Shown: positions 39,101 to 50,472, counted from the first letter of the stretch. The stretch is DNA of 64,000 nt from Larimichthys crocea (GCF_000972845.2 NC_040022.1:10205705-10269704); one strand, 5' to 3'. Made by a program: numbers and translations. The notes: a model not told the origin generated them from the letters alone.

Positions 39101-39727
39101 TCTTGGCATTTGGCTGTTTGATACCAAATCGCTCAGCTTCGATGCAGATGATGAAGGTACACATCGTTTGGAGCTGCTGGTCCACTCCCCCCTTCGATGA
39201 CGCTTCCAGCGCAGCATCTACATCTTCATCGAACCGGCGCCACTCAGTCTCCTTGTGTGCAGCTGGCCACAAGACCCTGCGGTGTTCAGATGGATTGCTG
39301 GGTGCAGCACGCTGAGCTTGGAGGTTCTGGACACTGTGGGTTGGCTCCGGGTCCGGCTCCTCCTCCGTCTCACCAGTGGCAATGCTATGCACTGCCTCTG
39401 TGCGTTGTTCAGCTTGCTTCCTCCTCGTACAGCCCATCTTTGTCGGATGGATCTTCCCCTCCCCTCTCCGGCACCCCTGGAGGTATCTTTCAGTAGGGCT
39501 TTCCGTAGCTTAGTTGGGTGCTCCCTCGCGGGAGCTGCACCTTGGGGTGCTAACCCTTGCTGCCCCGAGTGCCATCTCTCCGAGCTATCCACTGTCTCTC
39601 CAGTCGTCACCAGCCTCTCCTGGAGGTCACTGGCTATGCCAGATGTAGATAGTTGTAAGAAACACCTTGGTGGTGCAGCTTGGACACATCCTCAGTGATG
39701 AACCCAGGGTCACGGGGTGTTTCGGGT
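36169..39727 (-). mobile_element. RLE-type non-LTR retrotransposon (R2/HERO/NeSL-like) with 78-bp terminal direct repeats
   Basis: Minus-strand frames give one broken ORF. At 38484-39437 lies the N-terminal region with SAAPGPSGVPYKVYK. Reverse transcriptase blocks follow: DTSVQKGGVPGLPGC and VIWLDLANAYGSIPHKL (38096-38410), then IRAFMDDLTVTATSVPGC (about 37950) and KPAKCRSLVL. At 36603-37133 is a C-terminal zinc knuckle (CPLCPAKGSLEHMSCCPKA) and the RPDMVL motif of a restriction-like endonuclease, with a stop soon after it. There is no APE endonuclease. Frame breaks near 38480, 38090, 37240 and 36600 show a dead copy. Identical 78-bp direct repeats lie at 36169-36246 and 39650-39727. Confidence 0.88.
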
Positions 39728-40673
39728 GTTTCCTCTCATGTCTGTAGAACTCAACACTGGGCCATTTTGTTTCTAATGAAGACATACATTTTAAAAAATG
39801 GGTTAGATTTTTAAAAATGTCTTCTGGCTGTCCTGCCTCAAGCCTGTCCTGATGAACATATATCTTTACTTGGTGCTAAAGTAATTGCTTAAGGTCGTGT
39901 AGCCAGGTGTAAAAACACTTAGCTATGACAAAAGAAAGACTGTTTATTTTCTTATATTATCTTTATTTGTAATGTTCAGTCGCCAAAGTGTTAATTTTCC
40001 CATTACAATTAAATGCATCACACAGTTCACGTAGCCCACGTAGGGGGTACCTAGTCTCAGCAGCCAATCAGAAGCTACGCAAGCCACGCTCAGCCTGTCA
40101 TCTCGTAGCGAAGTGCAAAGCGCGCTGTTTTCCCGGTCCTTCCGACTTCAGCCAGAGAAGCGAAGGCCGCTGCATGCTAAAAGAGGAGAGAAAACAGGAG
40201 GGAAAACCCAGAGTTTACCTGTGAAAAGGAGGAAAAAGAAAAGGAAAAAGGAAGGAAAGGAAAAACTGCTTGTCTTTCATCTGGAGAGCTGCTACGAGGT
40301 CCACCACTGCGTGCTTCACCTTCATACACACCGAGCAACGGTGAGAAATGTGCATTTTAGCTGCTCTGGTGCTATTTTACCCTTGTTTATCCGAGTGCTA
40401 AAAGAAAGCATTGGTGATATTAAGGGTATGAGAGTGAACTGAAGTAAATAATGGTGCAATATTTCTGAACATACTTACATTGTGGTTATCATTTCATGCT
40501 GATGTGAATATATTTAAAAGGGAAAATTAGTAATTTCATATGTGATGAATGTAACAATATTTTATTTATATATGTTATATGTAGTTTATTGAATTTATGT
40601 TACTTTAACTGAGCTTAAAGTTACTAGAGGGTAATTTTTGGTGCATTTCTCTTTTATGAATAGGCCTATATAG
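39728..40673. other. Gene-poor stretch with a possible promoter-exon unit on the plus strand
   Basis: A CpG-containing stretch from about 40020 carries a CCAAT box (agccaatcag, 40062-40071) and a purine-rich block (40190-40265), then a good plus-strand donor (CAACG|GTGAGA at 40340/40341). It could be an untranslated first exon of an unknown transcript or part of a mobile element. No downstream coding exon was recognised. Confidence 0.3.
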
Positions 40674-41241
40674 CAGGGATGCACCGAAAATTCGGCCACC
40701 GAAAATTTTCGGCCGAAAATGGCCCAAAAGTGCATTCCGGCTTTCGGTGAAGTGGCCGAATAGTAAGGCGGAATAGTGGCGTGACGCAATTGATGCAATG
40801 AAAACGTGCGCGGTGATGTGGCCAGGGTTGCTGATTCTTTTCTCATTCACACACAATAAACCCACGATGCAGGATATAGGAAAAACACAGGCAAGAAATA
40901 AATCATACACTGCTCTTTAGCAAAGCTATATACTTCTCTAAACTATGGCGTCTCACACATGCGAGGTGCGTTCAGTGACCTTCGGAATGACTATGATGCA
41001 TTCAGGAACGTGGGAAAAATGGAAATTCACCGGAAATATAATAAAACTAAATAGTATTTCTTTCAAGAACAAAATAACAGTGATTAAAACAACATGAGCT
41101 TTCTAACAGTATACATGAAATAATATTTATACTAACTGGAAATTCTACTGGAATATTTGAAGGATATTAAACATTTACTTTCTTTGAAAAAACATTTCAT
41201 GTTCGGTTTCCACTGAAAATTTTAATTTCGGTGCATCCCTA
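40674..41241. mobile_element. hAT-type MITE with 8-bp target duplication
   Basis: The left end is CAGGGATGCACCGAAA and the right end, reversed, is TAGGGATGCACCGAAA, so the two match at 15 of 16 bases. The flanks are the same 8-bp ctatatag at 40666-40673 and 41242-41249. The 8-bp duplication is diagnostic for hAT. The 568-bp body has no transposase frame, so it is non-autonomous. The ggccgaaaatggcc-type sub-terminal blocks near the left end add inner palindromes. Confidence 0.88.
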
Positions 41242-41811
41242 CTATATAGTGTAAAAGTAAATTAAGCAGCACACTTTCTTTACTACCTCTAAGTCTTTAC
41301 TCAGGATGTGTACTGTTATTTTATTTGCACATGGTTCTGATATGTTTATGATAAATGATATTTCGAATGTTAATGGTTACTTACCGTAGCTGTTATTGAA
41401 ACCCTGTTCACAGGAACAGCAGGTAAATGTGTGAGCACTTGTTTAGTTCTTATAATGATACTTAAGACTTAAGGCTGAATGTTGTACAACTAAAACAGAT
41501 TTAAGATTTGAATAGAGATAAGATAATATTCATGTCGGAATTAGATGTAAAGGTGTACATCTTTTGACAGAATATCCCTAATGATGCATCTGAGAAAGAA
41601 TAGTGTTGAATGTATATTTTCTGACCCAGTCTATAGGTCAGGTTTTTTTTTGGAGGACTGAATGTGGTTCAGGACACACTTCCTGCTGAAACTGATGGCG
41701 AGCCAAGTACCCTGAAGAAAGTCCAGTACCGAGGAGATCCACGTACACATCTATTCACACAAACATTACACACTGACATTACACTACAAGACCAAAGTGC
41801 CTTGGCAGCCA

Positions 41812-42007
41812 ATGGCTGCAAAGAAAAATGCACTCACAACAACAGACTGGTGGAACATCTGCAACATCTTGCTGCATAGATTAAAAGATCTCAGCTTCCT
41901 CAGGAAGTAGAGTCTGCTCTATCCCTTCCTGTAGACAGGCTCAGTGTTGCCTCTCCAGTCCAGTCTGTTATCCAGGTGCACGCCCAAGTACTTGTAGTCC
42001 TGCACCA
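41812..42007 (-). mobile_element. Fragment of the same LINE family as at 17.7-19.3 kb
   Basis: Closely matches 18165-18360 (aatggctgcaaagaa, caacaacagactggt, tcctcaggaagtagagtctg, gtctgttatccaggtgcacg). Both ends are truncated and no coding capacity is left. Confidence 0.75.
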
Positions 42008-42729
42008 GTCGAGTTGTATGCTTCCTTAACATTAGCATACAATAATTCCAAGGTTTTATTGTCTCTGATGGAGCAGGTCATAGAACGAAACCTAATGAAA
42101 CTGAAGCCGAGCTCTTGATTTATGCGTCAGTCTATGTTGAATGTACCTTGATCTTTCGTCATGTGTTCTGGGTAATGACACTGAGAATACAAAAGGCAAA
42201 AATTTGTTGGACTCACCCCTGAAGACTGATTGAGGGCACAGATATACAGAAGGACCACAGTGTAGGATCACTGCTCCTTCACATTAAAAACCACTTCAGG
42301 CAGTTTGGAAAGATGTAATCTGATCAGGAGGCTTCCTTGATACCTCAGGAATATTTTGGAGAGATTATATGTTTTATCTGGCTCTTTGAGAGCCATCACG
42401 GAAATTTCTGGAGGACTTGATTTGGTAGAAGGATTTTCAAACTTCCATTTTTTGCCTGCTACAGCATGACTGGGAAAAGTGGCAGAAATTTAATGAGGAA
42501 TAGAATATCACCAACCCTCTTCAAATTAAGTTGACTTGAGTAATAAAGCAACTGAGGCCATGTTTTCCCCTGTGCACGGGGCTCTGCCCAATATCTACCA
42601 TATCTATAGCTACCCATCATAATTACGACATGTCAAACGCAGCATTATCACCCTCTTATGTCCTACTGGAACTCCTCTGACACGATTATGGAAAATCAGG
42701 TTTTTGTGTGTTTGCAAAAGAAGGCATAA

Positions 42730-42887
42730 GACGGAAGAGTCCCACGGGTCCTTACAGGTAAATTGCTGTCATTTAGATGGTGAGGGGGTTGTAGGGGTGT
42801 GGAAGTGGATGAGGAGCCCCGGGGTTTAACAGTATGGTAGCCTTTCTTCCAATCAATAAAGCTCATTTCAGCCATCGATCTTCCTGC
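42730..42887 (-). other. Possible isolated exon of unknown gene
   Basis: On the minus strand an acceptor-like GTGTGTGCAG is followed by an open frame with a protein-like run (SMAEMSFIDWKKGYHTVKP) and a weaker donor-like CCT|GTAAGG near 42755. I do not recognise the protein. Either a lone exon or old transposon coding sequence is possible, and chance is not excluded. Confidence 0.2.
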
Positions 42888-42999
42888 ATCCTGCACACAC
42901 CTGTTGGCCTCTTTGAGAATGGAAAATAAAAGTCAAACACTAGCAAGAGGGACAACACCTTAAGAACAAAGAAAGAAATACAACTAAAGAGATCAAAGG

Positions 43000-44840
43000 G
43001 GAGTAAAATAGCAGAAACGGCAAGAGTCTTAAACGACAATGAAATGTAAAGTCAACAACTGGAACCAAGATTCAAGTTGGTAATAAAATGGATTGGGTAC
43101 TGAATGAGACTAATATGAATGTAAAGCTGCAAATATAATTTATGGTCGAAAGTACTATCCAGCCTGCCAAACACATCACTTCAGTATTCAATATAGCCTG
43201 CTACGAGGACACAACATGTAAAGACATTAGCCCATTTAGAGTGCAACAGGAGCCTTTTTTGACTGCATACTTTATTTACTTGCCATAACCTCTAATAAGT
43301 ACCTGTCTAGTGGGTAGTACCTTCTTTGTGCTGAGATCGATTAACCATAATAGAGCCACAAAAGAGATTTTAGGATTGGTTGGCCAGAATTCAGGCTTTT
43401 GGATTTTGGAGGACATGCACGGAATTTAATGTCATGTACTTTTGTCTTGGTTGAGCAACTTAAACAGACACTGCCATTTCAAGTACAGGAAGAAGTTAAC
43501 AACTGAAAAAAAATAAAAAAAATACTACATTTAGTAGCAGTAGTGCACAGTAGCACATTGTATGTATTCTTGAGGCCTGATAAACGCGTCTTTCCTTGTA
43601 AAGCAGCAACGTGATTTTTGAATATCTCAAATCAGGCACATATATATTTCTTTGCATGTTACTGCCACCAGCCGTTGAACAGTGGAATGGTATGATGATG
43701 AACTGATGGCAGGAATGTGTACTGTGTTGTGTGTGTACACTGTGTGTACACGTGCATGAATGGCTCTTATTTTGCAGTGTAAAGCAGGACTACAAATTTA
43801 AGGCAGACAAAGTAAATTGCAGCTTCAAAGCCAGTAGAAGAAGACTTGCTTGTTTACATTTTTCTGGTAATGTGTCAAAAGTGACAGGGTACTGTTACAT
43901 TTGTCACTTTTGATGAATCAGTAGCCAGTGTGTCATAACTCATAACACAATGCTGTTTGGTGGACATCTTGATCCAAAATGACTCACAATAGCTGACAAA
44001 AGCCCATCCAAATACAGCACGGTCCAGTGTCTCTTTCCACTCAGTGAAATAAAGACGTGTCTAACCAGAACAGAACAGTGAAATTATTATTCATCTGTCA
44101 AAACTGCAGATTAATTTGAGTTGTCTGTTTGATTGATCGATCAGGATACAGAATTACTCTAATAAGTAGCTTCACAGTGAGTGTCTTTCCTTCAGGTTAC
44201 ACTGATCTAATGTTTATTTCAGTCATCAATCAGATTTCGGCAATTGTAGTAGAGCCACACACACACACACACACACACACAGACTGATGTGAGTTAGAGT
44301 GATGACCTCCTTGTCTTATTGTGATACCTGGAAAGAAAAGAAGAAAATTAAGCCTGCAGGAGGAATCGCTTACCACCGCATACACTGATGACGTTGTGAC
44401 GTTCATGCATTTGTCAGGTATGATGCAGTTGCAGGCGGTGTTGTGGTATTAAAACGCAACAACCCCGAGCTACGCGACATGCGCTGGTAAGTTATTGTGC
44501 AATGGATCTCTCTGTCTCTCTCTGTTCTTACACAGTATGTTCTTATTTCAGTACATTTTATTTTTAATATCTATCCTCCTAGAAACAAAATATTTTATTT
44601 TTGGTGAAACTAGTCCAGTCCACCTTACTTAGTACTTACTACACCTGTCAAGCTCTCCATTTTTGCACTGCACATATGCAGTTTTCAATTATGAGAGTAG
44701 AAGATTTCCAATTTACTAATTCTTACACTGCAGTCACTTTAAAACTATGTTAAAGCAAGTGACATAATCTTATATTTACATTTAAAATCTAGTTGGACTA
44801 ACTAAGCAAGACTGTTTGACTTAATTCAAGTAAATGTTGT
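43000..44840. other. Non-coding stretch
   Basis: No gene recognised. A short (CA)n lies at 44259-44281. Confidence 0.5.
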
Positions 44841-44844
44841 GCAA

Positions 44845-44960
44845 TGCAAGCAGCAACCTCAGTATATGTGAAGTGCCAAAAACTGCAGTTCCTCCAACAG
44901 CCACCTGAGGCTGGCTACAGTATTCAGATCAAGGATGCAATGCTGAAAAATGTGTTTCAA
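44845..44960 (+). repeat. Dispersed repeat family A, copy 1
   Basis: Contains aaaaactgcagttcctccaa and cacctgaggctggctacag, shared with copies at 45.1, 47.0 (reversed), 48.0, 57.1 and 62.7 kb. Confidence 0.65.
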
Positions 44961-45127
44961 GTATTTTTTTTCAGGAGCGCAATGAGGTGACCACTTGAGG
45001 CGACTATCATGGACAGAATTTCGGATGCACCAACAATTTAACAAATTACAGGTAATGATTATCCAACCAGTCCTTTATTTGGGTTAAATACATTTTAAAT
45101 CATAAAATAATAAATATATATGATCAT

Positions 45128-45330
45128 GGCACCAAGCGGCAACCTCCGTTGTGAGTCTGTGAAGTAAAGTGTGGAAGTACCAAAAACTGCAATTCCTCAA
45201 ACAGCCATGCATGTGAGGCTGGCTTTAAACTAAGTCAAACTCCATAACCCTCCATGTTAAAATTTCCAACTTTACAACTGTATTGAGGCTGAATTTCTAT
45301 AACTCACCTGTTTAAATTATACAGCTTTTC
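45128..45330 (+). repeat. Dispersed repeat family A, copy 2
   Basis: Contains accaagcggcaacctccgtt, ccaaaaactgcaattcctc and catgttaaaatttccaact. Confidence 0.65.
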
Positions 45331-45369
45331 AGAAACCTGGCCAACAACACAAGACATAGCAGCCAGCTA

Positions 45370-45910
45370 ATATTACTTGCTAGTCCAACAGCAAGAGGCT
45401 CAGCTCAGCGTCTGTTTCTCAGCCTTTGATTTCACCAAGCTCCCGCCAATGACTAAAAGTCAGTCCTAGATTTACTCTTGTCCAGTGGCTTCTGGCTCTC
45501 TCCTTTTTCTCAGCCTTTTCTGCTCCCTATGTCCTAGGGGCTGCTACGCCCAGTTACATTGCACACTTGCCCAGCTCCAGTTCTGGCACAACACCAGCTT
45601 CACTCCCCAAGGCTGAAACCCACTTCCTCTTCCTGATGGTATGAACACTCCTGCACTGCTCTGAGCTCACGGTCTGGACAGCCTGGCTAACAAACTGAGC
45701 TAACATTAGATGACAACAGCTACAGTTAGCAGCAGTTTACTTCACAGTCCAATAGAAAACTCTGTAAATCACAGAGAGTTGAGGCGGAGGAGGGAGAGGA
45801 AGAACCAGAAAATAAAATATGATCCAGTTTCACCATCACTCAAATAGTTGGTGGTGTGTGACTTAGTGTTGTAAAGCGTTACGTATATAGAGTAACAGAT
45901 GTACAAATGA
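45370..45910. repeat. Dispersed repeat, inverted copy of the one at 12.7-13.4 kb
   Basis: Blocks such as cctggctaacaaactgagct and ctctgtaaatcacagag are the reverse complements of blocks at 12960-13060, in the same relative order. Confidence 0.6.
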
Positions 45911-46428
45911 CAGACAGCATTTATCTGATTACAAGTCAGTGAGATCATTAGTGTAGATCATTTCATTTGGATAGATAAGACCATTTGGATAAGAACACAG
46001 AAATATCATATCTACCACATTATCTAGTTAAAACTCAATCAAGAAAAGAAAATCATTTCTTCTTATTTCTTGTCCGTGCTGCTTACACCACTGTAAACAA
46101 AGATGGTTTTTCCCATATGGTGGCAAATCAACCAAAAGGAACACTCAGACTGAAGTGTAGACGAGCACAAATCAGATTATTGAGATTAGAGTTTTGTATG
46201 TTTAGAGTGAACCGACTGCCAGTGTAAACAGCATCCATCTCTGAGGAAATCTGTCTCCAGGAGAAACAAAGTTTACCACCTCACTGGGCTGAAGAATCCA
46301 TCATCATTATGACCTCATAACTGTCATCGTGGAAATTCTGCAGTCATTTCCCGCAAAGTGTGTCTGTGGGTGTGCTGAAATGTCCCGGTGATGTCAGGGG
46401 ATGGTGTCTGCAAGTCTCCTCACCTGTA

Positions 46429-46430
46429 CA

Positions 46431-46461
<31 letters not shown>
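46429..46461. repeat. (CA)n microsatellite
   Basis: CA repeat with one interruption. Confidence 0.9.
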
Positions 46462-46462
<1 letters not shown>

Positions 46463-46849
46463 TCTTCCTTATTTGCCAGCAAGAAGCCCTCACCCTGGAT
46501 GACGTCATTATACATGCGTGAGCACATTTGGTTCTCACGACTGTAGCAATGCAAGAACCTACGCACATGCAAACACTCACACACAAATAACACAAATACA
46601 TGCACAGTCACAATCACATACACCTACACACAACAAACCCACGTAGAGCCTGCAAAGGCATTTCATTCTTGGAGGACAATTACGAAGGTGAGACAGAGAC
46701 AACTAGAGTGAGAGCCATTAAAAGGAAAAGGAAGACAGACAATAAGAAAGAAAGAAAATTTAAATCCAATTATCAGTTTGTGATTATAACAGAAACAACG
46801 GCATTTGGAAGGACTGGTGTGTAGCACCAGTAGTAACACCTAGTGAGGC

Positions 46850-47215
46850 AGTTGCTTATGGCAACCTCCACGTTGAAAGAGAAGCCAGTCTAGAAATCTA
46901 GAGCCAGTGTTTGTTTGTTCTGGGCTACTGTTTAATGACAATATAAAGAATGAACAGTGTATGTGTGATGTCACCCACAGGCTGAATCATGCCTGGGTGC
47001 TCAAGCAAGCTACCTGTCAATCAAAGCAGCCGTGCTGTTAATTATGCATAACAAAAAAAAAAGGAAAAGGAAATTAGCTATAGAGACCGAAACCAGGCTG
47101 TAAACACATTTATTTCTACTGAGAAGTTGGACATTTTAACATGGGGACTTATGGAGACTGACTTGTTCTGTAGCCAGCCTCAAGTGGCCACTCGAGGAGT
47201 TACAGGCATTTCGGC
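46850..47215 (-). repeat. Dispersed repeat family A, copy 3 (reversed)
   Basis: Contains tagccagcctcaagtggcc and ttggacattttaacatgggg, the reverse complement of the family A core, followed by the distal block with tgcctgggtgctcaagc. Confidence 0.6.
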
Positions 47216-47964
47216 ATTGGCTTTATTTCCCATCCACGGATAAATATATATTTTTGCAGACATTTTTGCAAACCTAGACAGAGATTACAGATTAGATTAT
47301 ATGGACAAAAAATAAAACATAAAAACTACAGTTGAGAAACACTAGGTGAACAGTCACTGATTTTTGGTTGGCATGGTCCCAATTGACTTAACTGATGTGA
47401 GCTGAAGTGTTAGTGTGGGTATTAATAAGAGTTATTATAATTAGTAAGAACTTTCATCAAGGCTTTAGATTACAGCCCACAATGTACATGTACCAGTATA
47501 GCGCATACTGTAACACTTAGTGTTATACTGACTAGACTGTTACTAAATCAAATGACTTTCAGGCTGTGGTGTTGGTCTATTTTAATGTCAACTTCAAAAC
47601 TGTCAATGAATGTAAAACATCACCTTACCGTTTTACACCATATCACCTCACAAGCAAAATGGAAAATATTATGTAGTTCCTGTTCTGAATTATGCAACAG
47701 AAAATAAGCAGTCAAAGGAAGTACTCTCTCACTCAATTAACATAAAATATACCTATAATTCAGTTGACATGACTTTTAAAGTCTCACAAATCTGATTTAT
47801 ATCCAGCTTCAGCATCTAACCTGCGTCCATCCCCGCAGCAGCGGGTGCAGTCATTCACTCTGTGGTGGCAGTAATTGGCTTTGGCGAGGTGAGGTGATGC
47901 TTGTGCCTGCTGGTCTAATGATTAGTATTTTGTGAGGTACTGTGAAATGTACTGTTTATACCAA

Positions 47965-48330
47965 GCACCAACCTCCGTAGCTGGAAGAATTAAGCCAATG
48001 CGACGTGGCAAAAACTGCAGTTCCTCAAGTGGCCCCTTGTGGCTGGTTCAATTTCAATTTCCATAAGCCCCCATATTAAAATGTCCAACTTCACAGCAGA
48101 AATAATAAAATGTCCAACTTCACAGCAGAAATAAACATGTTTACAACCTGGTTTTGATCTCTATAGCTAATTTGCTTTTCATGATAACTGTACTGTGTCT
48201 GAACTCACCCATTCAAATTATATTAAGGCATAAAGTTATGTATAATTAACAGCATGGATTCTTTGATTGACATATAAGTACCATTAAGGTGGCTTGTTTG
48301 AGCACCCAGGCATCTTCTCAGTTCCACTGA
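47965..48330 (+). repeat. Dispersed repeat family A, copy 4 (long)
   Basis: Carries the core (accaacctccgtag, aaaaactgcagttcctcaag) and the distal block (tttgattgacatataag, gagcacccaggcatc). A 28-bp piece (taaaatgtccaacttcacag and following) is tandemly duplicated at 48078-48133. Confidence 0.65.
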
Positions 48331-49160
48331 TGATCCACATCTTTGTTGAAATTTGCTCTTCAGAAACCCATGGGGGATGTCACACTTAGGCTGTCCATTC
48401 TTTATACTGTCAGTGGTTTATACATTAGCATTATCTGTAATAAAGACAAGAAATCCCACATACAGTATGTTTCAACTTCTAGAAATGCAGATATCTTTGT
48501 TTTTTTTTGTTTATAGATATCTGTCTCAGAGATTCAGAGCAATTTTGTTTGTGGCGCTTTAAATAAATGAATAAATAAATAAATAAAAGGCATCATGTCT
48601 TTTTTAGACAATCAATGATGCTATTACAGTGGATAATTCAAATTTCATAAGGAATATGATTTCTTGCTAATGAAATAAGTTCCTATTGAAACATTATCAC
48701 AAGACAACCATTCAGAGAAACAGGGACACTCTTATTTTTTAGAAATACATAGTTTTCTGTATGTTGAGAATTAAAAACTAAATTCTATTTGGATGCCAGA
48801 AGGTAATATATATATATATTTTTTTTTTTTCCTGAACTAACCCTTTAAAAGCAGTCTTTCCTGGTAATGTCTTTGTTTCTTCTCTCCTCTGTCGTGGCAC
48901 CCTCAGGGTAGGACTCATAAAACATTAAACTGCTGCTTTTGTTTGTCGCCTGCTCCATCGGGCCAAGAAATAACTTCTCCCCAGGAAACCAAATGTCACT
49001 GGAACCTTTTAAAGAAACTAATATTGTCACCCGAGGTGGAGTTCAGTGTAATACAAACATTCAGAACTCTTCTCTTGTTCCTCCTCCCACGCTCTGTCGT
49101 CTTCGCTCACTCTGTGTGAGCTGGTTGCTGGCACCATCATGTGGTCATAAAAGTCCATAA
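48331..49160. other. Non-coding stretch downstream of the Hsp30-like gene
   Basis: No gene or named repeat recognised. A short TA tract lies at 48806-48820. Confidence 0.5.
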
Positions 49161-49165
49161 CAGCT

Positions 49166-49320
49166 TTTATTTAATAAATTCAAAAGTCTTTATTTCAACA
49201 TACATTTATATAAATCGCAAATAATTAGAAAATAAATATTCTTTTTGTAATTGTAAACTTTCATTGACAGTCTTTTCGTGGAAGTGTGTGTGCGTGGACA
49301 TAAAAACATGTTTATTTATT
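49166..49320 (-). terminator. Likely polyadenylation signals of the Hsp30-like gene
   Basis: Minus-strand AATAAA hexamers occur at 49311-49320 (overlapping), 49189-49194 and 49166-49171, which are 75-230 nt past the stop codon. Confidence 0.5.
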
Positions 49321-49395
49321 TATTATTATTTATATAATTATTAAAAAATGTGTTTTCATTCAGACAGTATGTGTGGAGTGTGTGTTATGTGTGTT

Positions 49396-50291
49396 TTAGT
49401 CTGTGTGTTCCTCCTCTGCCTTGTCCTTGGAAATGGGAAATTCCAGCGCCGTCCTGAATCGAATGGGCACCTGACGTTCCTCACTCACTGGCTGCTTGGC
49501 CACGGGGGCGTGGATACGCAGCTGTCCGTCATCCATCAAGTTACAGGAGAGGCCGGACAGGTCGAGGTGAGCAGGCAGGTTGATCTTCTGGGCGAATCCC
49601 ATCTTAGACGAGGCAGAGGAGCAAAAGGAGGCATGGGAAGAGGATGAGGAGCAGGACTGGCTCTCTTCTGCTCCGGCCTGCTTCATGGCCACCACTGCCA
49701 GGCTCCGTCCCTCCAGTTTGACAGTGATGTCATTGGGGGCGTAACCACGAGCATCTAGGGTCACCAGGAGGTCGCCATTGTTTTCTGTGGCCTGCTGAGC
49801 CTCCTTGCGCAGCTCTACAGCGGAAGTCTCTCTCTGCTGCTCTGTATCGTCACTCAACCTGAAAGAGAATCAAGATCAGGATCACAATCCGCTCCATGAC
49901 TCCACTATAATAGTGTCTAAGGGCATTTTCAAACCTGCGTTATATTGCATGGTTACATTAGACCCAAGTTTATTTCCTACTTGGGGATTTCCCCTTGGTA
50001 CAAAAAAATGTCCTAACATAGCCAATCAGGTTTATCTGCTATTGACATATGTAGTCACTGTACATACCTCGCCAAAGTGGAGGAAATGAGGGGGAACTGG
50101 GAAAATCTGAGCAGTTGGGGTGCGTCATGGAGCTCCCTGAGGAGGCTGTCGGCCAGCTTGGTTCTCTGGTTGAAGAAGTCCTGCTGCAATGAGGAGAGGG
50201 CCTCATGACGCAGTGGCCACAGGAGCCTTTCCTGACTGAAGAAAGGGTCGTCGCCGAAAAGGCTGGCCAAAACTCCGTGCTGGGACATCAT
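49396..50291 (-). CDS. Small heat-shock protein, Hsp30/HSPB11-like
   Basis: Two exons, 50068-50291 and 49396-49858, join in phase 2 (donor GCGAG|GTATGT, acceptor TTTCAG|G), giving about 228 residues. The N-terminal arm is rich in aromatic residues (LFGDDPFFSQERLLWPLRHEA), like other Hsp30s. The alpha-crystallin domain runs from about residue 98 (GDLLVTLDARGYAPNDITV, LEGRSLAVVA) to about 205 (FAQKINLPAHLDL, DGQLRIHAP). The tail carries RQVPIRF. sHSPs bind unfolding proteins without ATP. A serine-rich insert (QSCSSSSSHASFCSSASS) sits in the domain's central loop. The first ATG of the MM pair was chosen. A TATA box lies 175 bp upstream. Symbol left blank because fish Hsp30, hspb9 and hspb11 naming is inconsistent. 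Confidence 0.9.
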
Positions 50292-50465
50292 GTCAGTGTT
50301 GCAAGACAGTTCTTCACAAAAATTTGGCTTTGTTTGAAAGCGTTGTGAATTGCAGTCTCTTTGATTCTCAGTAGCTTCGATCCAGTGAAGAGAGAGAGTT
50401 TGAAGAGTTTCTTCCTGTTGATGTTCTGTCAGGTAGTTTGGGACATTACACTGGGATCCTCTCCG

Positions 50466-50472
50466 TTATATA
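50466..50472 (-). promoter_or_regulatory. TATA box of the Hsp30-like gene
   Basis: Minus strand TATATAA, about 175 nt above the start codon. No clear heat-shock element (paired nGAAn blocks) was found by eye in the next 400 bp. Confidence 0.6.

Noticed and set aside
38484..39437. 317-codon frame considered as a host gene
   Set aside because: Its motifs (SAAPGPSGVPYKVYK and the following reverse transcriptase blocks) belong to a retrotransposon ORF.
36186..39698. Plus-strand frames over the 36-kb LINE, including one of 147 codons
   Set aside because: Shadows of the minus-strand retrotransposon ORF; no plus-strand domain.
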